Source of the DNA: Hyphomicrobiales bacterium
GTDB lineage: Bacteria > Pseudomonadota > Alphaproteobacteria > Rhizobiales > UBA4765
Assembly: GCA_027487195.1 (NCBI GenBank)
Contig: JAIYEB010000153.1
Coordinates: 1 to 5,394, forward strand
Length of the DNA: 5,394 nt
Direction of reading: 5' to 3'
Shown here: piece by piece, positions 1 to 5,137 of the stretch
How positions within the stretch are numbered: position 1 is the first letter of the stretch
How the letters are laid out: each line of letters starts with the position of its first letter
The notes under the pieces: model-generated
Seen by the model: the letters and a program-made list of their open reading frames with translations, nothing else
Told to the model about the DNA's origin: nothing
The model's database searches: none
Program-made: the position numbers and the translations under genes

Positions 1-285
1 GCCTTCGATGATGACAAGCGTTGCCTCAACGAGTGGTGGCGGGCGCTTGGCAACGGCTGCGGAGTATTCCGGTGAGGCGTAGCAGGCGCGGGCGTCTTCG
101 ATCGAGGCGAACTCGATCACGACATGGCGCGGGCGGGTTTCGCCCTCAACGCAGGTGAACGCGCCGCCGCGCACCAGAAACCGTGCGCCATACTTCTTGA
201 AGGCAGGTCCGTTCAGCGCACGATAGGCCTCATAGGCGGCCTGATCATTGATCGCGATATCGGCAATCCAGTAGCCCTTGGGCAT
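1..285 (-). CDS. DUF1330 family protein (3' end beyond window)
   Basis: The minus strand is open from an ATG at 285 to the window edge, giving 95 residues that begin MPKGYWIADIAI and continue through FKKYGARFLVRGG, a central HVVIEFASIEDA stretch and a YASPEYSAA segment. This matches the DUF1330 family, small cytoplasmic proteins of roughly 95-100 residues with a dimeric alpha-beta barrel (ferredoxin-like) fold. The family's biochemical role is not established, so none is assigned. Only a few C-terminal residues and the stop should be missing. A GGAG motif lies about 7 nt upstream of the ATG on the minus strand and supports this start. The gene is transcribed away from the carboxypeptidase gene, so the two share a 158-bp divergent intergenic region. 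Family assignment rests on recognised sequence pattern, not on a search. Confidence 0.85.
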   Translation of the reverse strand, partial: MPKGYWIADIAINDQAAYEAYRALNGPAFKKYGARFLVRGGAFTCVEGETRPRHVVIEFASIEDARACYASPEYSAAVAKRPPPLVEATLVIIEG

Positions 286-443
286 GTTACGCTCCGCTGT
301 GATTGAAGCGTGGTTGTTGCAGCCCGATACGCCAGAGACAAGTCACGGACAAAACCTGACAGGGGACCGGCTGTTTCGAACGATTGCCTAGGTTTGGACA
401 AATCAGATAGCCATAGACCTCTCGTGTTCCGTGGGAGACGCCT
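286..443. other. Divergent intergenic region, DUF1330 / carboxypeptidase
   Basis: These 158 bp lie between two divergently transcribed genes and must hold the promoter of each. I could not find a convincing -35/-10 pair for either direction. The heptamer GGACAAA occurs twice in direct orientation, at 347-353 and 396-402, with starts 49 bp apart; a shorter GACAA lies at 337-341. This may be chance. No hairpin followed by a T-run and no riboswitch-like structure was seen. Confidence 0.5.
433..438 (+). promoter_or_regulatory. Ribosome binding site deciding a GTG start
   Basis: The purine-rich GGGAGA lies 5 nt before a GTG codon at 444. It supports GTG at 444 as the initiator of the carboxypeptidase, which is also the only start that gives a complete, well-formed signal peptide. 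Confidence 0.7.
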
Positions 444-2051
444 GTGACCCTTCGTTTCGCTGCGGCCAGTTCCGCACTGGCCCTGTCGCTTGTCTTGAGC
501 GGGGCGGCATACGCGCAGCAGGATGGTGAGCCAGCCGTTTCCGTTGCGCAGGTCCTGCGCCCGGCTCTCGTGATGGATGTGGCGTCCGGCAATGTCATGC
601 ATGCGGTAGACGCGCATGCGCCGTGGCATCCCGCATCCTTGACCAAGATGATGACGATTTACGTGGCTTTCCGCGCCGTGCAGGAGGGTCGGCTTGGCAT
701 GCAGTCCATGCTCAGGGTGAGCCCGCTCGCAGCCCGGCAAGCCCCTTCGAAGATGGGCTACAGGGCGGGGACGGAAGTCTCGCTTGAAGCGGCCATCATG
801 ATGCTGATGGTCAAATCGGCAAACGATATCTCGGTGACAGTTGCTGAAGGCGTTTCGGGCAGTCTCGAGGCGTTCGTTGCCGAGATGAACGCCCATGCGC
901 AGGCGCTTGGAATGAACAGCACGGTCTGGCGCAATGCCAATGGCCTGCATCATCCCGAGCAGGTCACGTCCGCGCGGGACATGGCGCTTCTGGCACGAAG
1001 CCTGATCGTCGATTTTCCCCAGTATCAGGGATTTTATCGCCAGCCCGCCATCACCGCTGGCCGGCGGACCATGCGCAATTTCAACGCGCTGATCGGGCGC
1101 TATGCCGGCGCGGACGGCATGAAGACCGGCTTTATCTGCGCTTCGGGCTTCAATCTCGTGGGAAGCGCAACCCGCGACGGCCGCCGCCATGTCGCGGTGG
1201 TATTTGGAGCGCCAAACGCACGCGCGCGCGCCGAACGCGCAGCCGATCTTCTGGAACGCTCATTCGCCTTTGGAGCGAGCCCTTTCGGGCGCGATCTGCC
1301 GAATATCCGCGTCCTGCCGCGCCCGCTCGAAACGCCGTCCGTTGCGCCCAACATGCGCTCCGAAGTGTGCGGGCCAAACCGGCGGCGTGGCTCTGAATCG
1401 GAAGATGTCGAGGATGCGACGGCCTTTACCGGCTCTGCTGGCGGCTTGTTCGCATTTCTTGACGGTGGCAATGCGCAGGGCAGGCCCGGTGAGCCGCGCC
1501 TTGCACCGCGCACCCCGCAGATGACGCAGGGCGTCGACGCCAACGGCAACCCAACGATGGTGCGCGCTTCCCTGCTCATGCCGGTGCAGGGCGCCGTTCG
1601 CTCCCTCGTGATGGAGCAAAGTGCGGCAAACCAGCGCCAGCAGGTGCCATCTCGCGTGCGGGTTGCCTCCGCGGCCCCGGCAGACCCCGGACAGGGCGCA
1701 CGGCCTGCAGCCGCCGCCGCAGCAGCGGTTGGCGCGGCGGGAGCGGCGGCAGCCGCGCGGCGCACCAATCCAGGCGCCATCCCGCGCCAGCCCACAGCCG
1801 GCACGCCGACAAACCTGACACCGCCGGGCGCCATCAGGCCGCGCCCTCCCGCAGGCCAGAATGCGACGCGCACGGCGCCGACAGCAGCACCTGCCCAGAC
1901 CAGGCCCGCCCAGGCGAGACCTGCACAAGCCAGACCTGCACAAGCCAGACCCGCTCAGGCACGCCCCGCAAGGCCTGCGGCCCAGCAGGCGCCGCGGACT
2001 CAGGCGCCAGCACCGCTTCCTCCGCTTCGGCCAACGCGCAGCGACGGCTGA
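444..2051 (+). CDS. D-alanyl-D-alanine carboxypeptidase, PBP5/S11 family, with long Ala/Pro-rich tail
   Basis: This 535-residue secreted penicillin-binding protein removes the terminal D-Ala of peptidoglycan pentapeptides in the periplasm. Residues 1-24 form a signal peptide (hydrophobic core, then AYA before QQ). The catalytic domain, about residues 38-257, carries all three S11 motifs: SLTK at 65-68 (Ser65 nucleophile, Lys68), SAN at 125-127 and KTG at 227-229. The PBP5 C-terminal beta domain and amphipathic membrane anchor are not recognisable. Instead residues of about 258-535 are rich in Ala, Pro, Arg and Gln, with an alanine run near 421-438 and five PAQ(A/T)R pentapeptides at 483-507. 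At 535 residues it is longer than typical PBP5 (about 400), because of this tail. No SPOR domain, which some alphaproteobacterial homologues carry, was seen. It starts with GTG behind GGGAGA. The CobW-type GTPase gene follows 54 bp downstream on the same strand and may be cotranscribed. It could be named dacA- or dacC-like; which paralogue cannot be told. Confidence 0.93.
   Translation: MTLRFAAASSALALSLVLSGAAYAQQDGEPAVSVAQVLRPALVMDVASGNVMHAVDAHAPWHPASLTKMMTIYVAFRAVQEGRLGMQSMLRVSPLAARQAPSKMGYRAGTEVSLEAAIMMLMVKSANDISVTVAEGVSGSLEAFVAEMNAHAQALGMNSTVWRNANGLHHPEQVTSARDMALLARSLIVDFPQYQGFYRQPAITAGRRTMRNFNALIGRYAGADGMKTGFICASGFNLVGSATRDGRRHVAVVFGAPNARARAERAADLLERSFAFGASPFGRDLPNIRVLPRPLETPSVAPNMRSEVCGPNRRRGSESEDVEDATAFTGSAGGLFAFLDGGNAQGRPGEPRLAPRTPQMTQGVDANGNPTMVRASLLMPVQGAVRSLVMEQSAANQRQQVPSRVRVASAAPADPGQGARPAAAAAAAVGAAGAAAAARRTNPGAIPRQPTAGTPTNLTPPGAIRPRPPAGQNATRTAPTAAPAQTRPAQARPAQARPAQARPAQARPARPAAQQAPRTQAPAPLPPLRPTRSDG
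1890..1964 (+). repeat. Five tandem 15-bp units encoding PAQ(A/T)R
   Basis: Five consecutive 15-bp in-frame units start at 1890, 1905, 1920, 1935 and 1950 and encode residues 483-507 of the carboxypeptidase tail. The third and fourth units (1920-1934 and 1935-1949) are identical base for base; the others differ mainly at third codon positions. A degenerate sixth unit (PAR) follows. The pattern fits in-frame expansion by slippage or unequal recombination, with drift in the older copies. The repeat adds regularly spaced positive charge to a probably disordered periplasmic segment. Confidence 0.9.
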
Positions 2052-2065
2052 ACCTGGCTTGCGCA

Positions 2066-2097
2066 CCAGCCCCGCCTGCCCACATGGTAGGGGCTGG
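2066..2097 (+). promoter_or_regulatory. Inverted repeat overlapping the GTPase ribosome binding site
   Basis: CCAGCCCC at 2066-2073 is the exact reverse complement of GGGGCTGG at 2090-2097, giving an 8-bp GC-rich stem with a 16-nt loop. The 3' arm includes the GG of the GGAG ribosome binding site at 2096-2099. No T-run follows, so it is not a typical factor-independent terminator. It could lower translation of the downstream GTPase when folded, or form part of a weak processing or termination site after the carboxypeptidase gene. The structure is seen; the function is inferred. Confidence 0.4.
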
Positions 2098-2099
2098 AG
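2096..2099 (+). promoter_or_regulatory. Ribosome binding site of the CobW-type GTPase
   Basis: GGAG lies 6 nt before ATG at 2106 but only 3 nt before an in-frame TTG at 2103. The spacing favours ATG 2106 as the start. Confidence 0.7.
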
Positions 2100-2105
2100 C
2101 GCTTG

Positions 2106-3218
2106 ATGACTGAACCTCTGCCAAAGCCGCGCGGACCAAAGCCGCCGATCCCCGTGACTGTTCTCACGGGCTTTCTTGGCGCGGGTAAAACCACGCTTTT
2201 GAACCGGCTTCTGAACGATCCGGCGCTTGCCGATACGTTGGTGATCGTCAACGAGTTTGGCGAGGTTGGCCTTGATCATCTGCTGATCGAGGCTCCGGCC
2301 GATGGCATTGTGGAGCTATCGGCGGGTTGCCTGTGCTGCACGGTGCGCGGCGACCTGATTGCAACGCTTGAAGATCTGCTGCGCCGGCTGGACAACAACC
2401 GGATCAAGCCGTTCCGGCGCGTCATCATCGAGACCACGGGCCTTGCTGACCCAGCACCTGTCCTCCAGACCCTGCTGGTTCATCCCTACCTGATGATGCG
2501 CTACAAGCTTGCGGGCGTTGTGACGGTCGTTGATGTGATCAACGGGTCAGGCGTGCTTGACCGGCATCGCGAAGCAGCCAGGCAAGTCGCGGTCGCAGAC
2601 CGGATTGTGCTGACAAAGTCAGACCTTGCGACGGATACTGCGGCGATCGTGCGCGTTGCGAACCTGCGCCAGAGGCTGAAACTGCTCGCGCCGGGCGCCA
2701 CGCAGCTTGAGGCGGTCAGCGCGGCTGCTGCCGATCTCGTCCTGACCGCGCCGTTCGATGCCAGCGCGAAGCCTGCGGATGTTCAGGCCTGGCTGTCTGA
2801 TGGCGCGCTGATCGCCGGAACCAATCACGACCATGGGTCAGGCAACGGGTTTGACCTGAACCGTCATGACGCGACGATTCACGCCTTCGTGCTGCGGTCC
2901 GAGACAGCGCTGTCTGCGGGCGCGCTTGAGATGTTTCTTGATCTCGTGAAGGCGGCGCACGGCGCGCGGCTGTTGCGCGTCAAGGGGCTTGTGTCCGTCA
3001 GCGAAGCGCCCGGCCGGCCCGTGCTGATCCACGGGGTGCAGCATACGTTTCATCCCCCCATCGTGCTGGAGCGTTGGCCGGACGAGGATCAGCGCACACG
3101 GATTGTGTTTATCGTCGACGGTGCGCCGCAGGACGAGATTACGCGGCTTTTTGAGGCGTTTGGCTCATTCCGGACAGGCCCCGCAACTGCACCAGAAGCA
3201 CAAGCGCTGCGAAGCTGA
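2106..3218 (+). CDS. CobW/COG0523 family G3E GTPase (putative metallochaperone)
   Basis: This 370-residue cytoplasmic P-loop GTPase belongs to the G3E/COG0523 family, whose members handle zinc or cobalt (YjiA, YeiR, ZigA, CobW, eukaryotic ZNG1). Visible motifs are Walker A GFLGAGKTT at 22-30, the metal-binding CLCC signature at 75-78, ETTG at 109-112, and TKSD at 170-173 in place of the usual NKxD. Residues of about 256-352 match the CobW C-terminal domain. The linker between the domains, often histidine-rich in zinc-linked members, has only a short NHDHG at 240-244. The metal is therefore uncertain. It is unlikely to be true CobW, since no cobalamin genes are near, although distant ones cannot be excluded. 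No Zur-like palindrome or cobalamin riboswitch was found in the 54-bp gap upstream. The last 26 codons overlap the oppositely oriented MFS gene. Confidence 0.93.
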   Translation: MTEPLPKPRGPKPPIPVTVLTGFLGAGKTTLLNRLLNDPALADTLVIVNEFGEVGLDHLLIEAPADGIVELSAGCLCCTVRGDLIATLEDLLRRLDNNRIKPFRRVIIETTGLADPAPVLQTLLVHPYLMMRYKLAGVVTVVDVINGSGVLDRHREAARQVAVADRIVLTKSDLATDTAAIVRVANLRQRLKLLAPGATQLEAVSAAAADLVLTAPFDASAKPADVQAWLSDGALIAGTNHDHGSGNGFDLNRHDATIHAFVLRSETALSAGALEMFLDLVKAAHGARLLRVKGLVSVSEAPGRPVLIHGVQHTFHPPIVLERWPDEDQRTRIVFIVDGAPQDEITRLFEAFGSFRTGPATAPEAQALRS

Positions 3219-4371
3219 GAAGCGCGCCGAGGCCGAGCGTCACAATAACGCCGCCGGCATTGAGTGTGGCGGCAAAGAGTGTGGGGGCAACCGCATAGGC
3301 CAGATGTTGCGGCAGACCGATACGGCCCATGACGGTTGCATAGCCCTCGCGGCCAAACAGTTCGAGCGGTATCGTTGATCGGCCTAGCGCCATGGCACCA
3401 GCGCCAAGGCTGTACATTGACAACAGGACGCCGGCGACAAACGCATCCTGGCCGAACGGACCAAGCAGCAACAGGGTTGCAACCATCAGGCTGACGGCAA
3501 TCAGCGCGCTGTCGATCGCCGACAGCCAACGGCTGAGCACGAGGTCCGTTGCCCGGGCAAATACGCTGGCAGGGCCAAGCAGGCTTGCCAGTGCCAGCGC
3601 GGTCAAGGGCGCGTGACCGAGCGCTTCCATCAGTCCGATCATGTGCAGGAACAGGCCCCATGAGGCAAAGCCCTGGAGCGATGTTGCAATGGCAAACAGG
3701 CGAATGGCGCGCTCGCGGCTTCCAGGGGGAACCAGCCTGTTGATGACTTCGGGTTGATCGGCAAGGATATCGTCAGCCCTCGGCCCTCCTGCAGGGACCA
3801 GCAACAACGCCAGAGGGGCACAAACAAGGGCATTGAGGGCGGCGAAAGAGAAGAACGTGCCGCGCCACCCAAGTGTCGCCTCGGCCATCGTGGTCAGCGG
3901 CCAGAATATGGCGGGCGACATGGCGGTGATTATCGTGACCATGGCCATACCAAACCGCGCGTGCCGTCCACCTTGCTGGGCCATGACGGTCACCGAGGCC
4001 TGCATCAGCGCCAGCGGCGCGCCAAGACCCATGATCGCCCAGCCAAGCAGATAGCTCCACCGCTCGACAGAAACGCCAATCGCGAACAGTCCGAGGCCAA
4101 CGAGGACAAAGCCTACAGCCATGGCTTCGCGCGGGCCGCGCCGATCAAACATGCGGCCAACGGCGGGCGAAAACAGCGCCGAGACGATCAGCATGACGGC
4201 CGTTCCCGCGAAGACCCACTCCTTGGAGAAGCCGAGTTCCTGGGAGACCGCACGCCAGATCACCGCCGGCGCGTTGAACGTCGAACCCCAGCCGATGATC
4301 TGAAGGAATGACAGGATGGCTGCGAGCCGCAGAATATCAGGCCGGGTCGGGGCGCTGAGGGCGGCGCTCAT
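3139..4371 (-). CDS. MFS transporter, 12 transmembrane segments, substrate unknown
   Basis: This 410-residue inner-membrane major facilitator has about 12 hydrophobic segments, near residues 15-37, 53-72, 83-102, 106-127, 138-160, 170-193, 224-245, 255-275, 287-305, 308-330, 352-372 and 376-397. The loop after the second segment reads GRMFDRRGPR (72-81), a clear form of MFS motif A. A hydrophilic central loop at about 195-222 separates the two six-helix halves. The length is typical of the family. Nothing in the sequence identifies the substrate or the transport direction. Its ATG (4371-4369) overlaps the TGA of the DUF3572 gene (4370-4368) as ATGA, so translation is probably coupled and the two genes form an operon. 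Its TAA at 3141-3139 lies inside the 3' end of the convergent GTPase gene. No terminator is visible downstream. Confidence 0.9.
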   Translation of the reverse strand: MSAALSAPTRPDILRLAAILSFLQIIGWGSTFNAPAVIWRAVSQELGFSKEWVFAGTAVMLIVSALFSPAVGRMFDRRGPREAMAVGFVLVGLGLFAIGVSVERWSYLLGWAIMGLGAPLALMQASVTVMAQQGGRHARFGMAMVTIITAMSPAIFWPLTTMAEATLGWRGTFFSFAALNALVCAPLALLLVPAGGPRADDILADQPEVINRLVPPGSRERAIRLFAIATSLQGFASWGLFLHMIGLMEALGHAPLTALALASLLGPASVFARATDLVLSRWLSAIDSALIAVSLMVATLLLLGPFGQDAFVAGVLLSMYSLGAGAMALGRSTIPLELFGREGYATVMGRIGLPQHLAYAVAPTLFAATLNAGGVIVTLGLGALLSFAALVLLVQLRGLSGMSQTPQKAA

Positions 4372-4655
4372 TCCGTCGCCGGGTCGAGCACATGGCGCGC
4401 AACCGCAAGCGTCTCCGGGGCGTTTCCGGTTTCGGCGGCAAACGCGAGCACCAGCGCTTCGTCAGACAGGACATGGTCGAGGATGGCCGTGAAGAACCAC
4501 GGTTCACGCGCAGATGCGCGCAAAGTCTCCGGTCCAAGGCCTGAAAGCGACAGGAACCGCCCAAGGCGCTCGGGCTCGCTCGCCAGAAAGCCAAGGGCGG
4601 CGATTGCTACGCCCTCGGCACCATCACGCGTCAGTCTGGATCGCTGAGACCTCAT
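4368..4655 (-). CDS. DUF3572 family protein
   Basis: This small protein has 95 residues, beginning MRSQRSRLTRDGAEGVAI and continuing with AALGFLASEPERLGRFLSLSG, an ILDHVLSDEALVLAFA segment and a C-terminal ARHVLD. This agrees with DUF3572, a family of about 90-100 residues found mostly in Alphaproteobacteria and of unknown function. It appears all-helical and soluble, with no signal peptide or membrane segment. An open frame extends upstream to an ATG at 4811, but that would cross the whole divergent region and the start of divK. ATG 4655 is preferred because AAGGA lies 7 nt before it and because it gives the usual family length. It is transcribed away from divK and is coupled by a 4-nt overlap to the MFS gene downstream. 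Proximity of DUF3572 genes to divK-pleD is, from memory, common in this class, which hints at a shared history but not at a function. Confidence 0.88.
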   Translation of the reverse strand: MRSQRSRLTRDGAEGVAIAALGFLASEPERLGRFLSLSGLGPETLRASAREPWFFTAILDHVLSDEALVLAFAAETGNAPETLAVARHVLDPATE

Positions 4656-4662
4656 ATGATTG

Positions 4663-4667
4663 TCCTT
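4663..4667 (-). promoter_or_regulatory. Ribosome binding site of the DUF3572 gene
   Basis: On the minus strand AAGGA (TCCTT on the plus strand) lies 7 nt before ATG at 4655. It is the main reason for choosing this start over the longer frame that begins at 4811. Confidence 0.75.
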
Positions 4668-4690
4668 ACCATTGGGAAACGAACCTTCGG

Positions 4691-4696
4691 TAGTAT
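4691..4696 (+). promoter_or_regulatory. Possible -10 element of a divK promoter
   Basis: TAGTAT at 4691-4696 is a fair -10 match on the divK strand and overlaps the left arm of the inverted repeat at 4693-4732. The best upstream -35 candidate, TTACCA at 4666-4671, has a long 19-bp spacer. TTACCAT at 4666-4672 also resembles a CtrA half-site (TTAACCAT) lacking one A. These are weak matches and are offered only as a place to look. Confidence 0.25.
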
Positions 4697-4732
4697 GCGC
4701 CAGAGAAGGGAAGGCGTGCATTCGGCGCATAC
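4693..4732. promoter_or_regulatory. Perfect 9-bp inverted repeat in the DUF3572/divK divergent region
   Basis: GTATGCGCC at 4693-4701 and GGCGCATAC at 4724-4732 are exact reverse complements, separated by 22 bp. The arm centres are 31 bp apart, close to three helical turns, so two half-sites would face the same side of the DNA. The repeat lies within the 100-bp region between divergent genes, which suits an operator for a dimeric or tetrameric regulator. It could instead form a hairpin in the divK 5' leader. No regulator can be named. Confidence 0.5.
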
Positions 4733-4755
4733 GCGCTACTTCGCCCAGTGAAGCC

Positions 4756-5133
4756 ATGGTCAAGACAGTCCTGATCGTCGAGGACAACGAGCTCAACATG
4801 AAGCTCTTCAACGATCTGTTGGAGGCGAATGGCTATCGCACCCTGCAGACCAAGGACGGAAACTCCGTCCTTGAAATTGCGCGGCGCGAGCGGCCCGACC
4901 TCATCCTCATGGATATCCAGCTTCCTGAGGTTTCGGGCGTCGAGGTCACGAGGTGGCTCAAGGACGACGATGACCTGAAATCGATTCCCATCGTGGCCGT
5001 CACCGCCTTTGCGATGAAGGGCGACGAGGAGAGAATCCGCGCAGCCGGCTGTGAGGCCTACCTGTCCAAACCCATTTCCGTCGCGAAGTTCGTCGGCACC
5101 ATCCGCGGCTTCCTTGGCGACGGGCGGAGCTAG
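4756..5133 (+). CDS. divK: DivK, single-domain cell-cycle response regulator
   Basis: This 125-residue stand-alone receiver domain has no output domain. It closely matches Caulobacter DivK as I recall it: VLIVEDNELNMKLF near the N-terminus, then LILMDIQLPE, then AVTAFAMKGDEERIR and YLSKPIS. Key residues are the acidic pair Glu9/Asp10, phosphoacceptor Asp53, Thr83 and Lys105. Asp90, the residue changed in the Caulobacter divK341 allele, is present. In Caulobacter, DivK is phosphorylated by DivJ and dephosphorylated by PleC. DivK~P then acts through DivL to turn the CckA-ChpT-CtrA relay off, and it localises to poles. The open frame continues 5' to 4660, but ATG 4756 gives the normal family length and N-terminus. 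The ribosome binding site is poor: only GAAG at 4750-4753, 2 nt before the ATG. pleD follows after 4 nt, so the two are very probably one operon. Confidence 0.96.
   Translation: MVKTVLIVEDNELNMKLFNDLLEANGYRTLQTKDGNSVLEIARRERPDLILMDIQLPEVSGVEVTRWLKDDDDLKSIPIVAVTAFAMKGDEERIRAAGCEAYLSKPISVAKFVGTIRGFLGDGRS
5126..5129 (+). promoter_or_regulatory. Ribosome binding site of pleD inside the divK 3' end
   Basis: GGAG at 5126-5129 lies 8 nt before ATG at 5138 and is embedded in the last codons of divK. It supports the pleD start and suggests that the two genes are translated from one message. Confidence 0.7.
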
Positions 5134-5137
5134 AGCA

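Noticed and set aside
508..517. GCATACGCGC shared between the signal-peptide coding region and the divK upstream region
   Set aside because: A 10-base match in GC-rich DNA, one copy inside codons for the signal cleavage site; probably chance.
213..1190. 325-codon minus-strand open frame covering the first intergenic region and the catalytic domain
   Set aside because: It overlaps the real DUF1330 gene in another frame and the S11 catalytic region on the other strand; the composition is unlike a real protein.
1100..1873. 257-codon minus-strand open frame opposite the carboxypeptidase tail
   Set aside because: It is an alanine/arginine-rich shadow of the low-complexity tail with no domain and no plausible context.
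2103..2105. TTG start for the CobW-type GTPase
   Set aside because: It is only 3 nt from the GGAG site; the next codon, ATG 2106, has proper 6-nt spacing.
1260..2279. 339-codon open frame on the minus strand, opposite the carboxypeptidase and GTPase genes
   Set aside because: It lies antisense to two well-supported genes, has Cys/Arg/Gly-rich composition typical of GC-rich shadow frames, and shows no recognisable domain.
4666..4680. CtrA binding site (TTAA-N7-TTAA or TTAACCAT) upstream of divK
   Set aside because: Only TTACCAT is present, one base short of the half-site, and the second half reads AAAC. Too weak to call.
4660..4755. 32-residue N-terminal extension of DivK from TTG 4660
   Set aside because: DivK proteins begin at the MVKTVLIVEDN-type N-terminus; the extension has no family match and covers the promoter region.
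4656..4811. 52-residue N-terminal extension of the DUF3572 protein from ATG 4811
   Set aside because: It would cross the entire divergent region and the divK start; the internal ATG 4655 has a clear AAGGA site and gives the normal family length.
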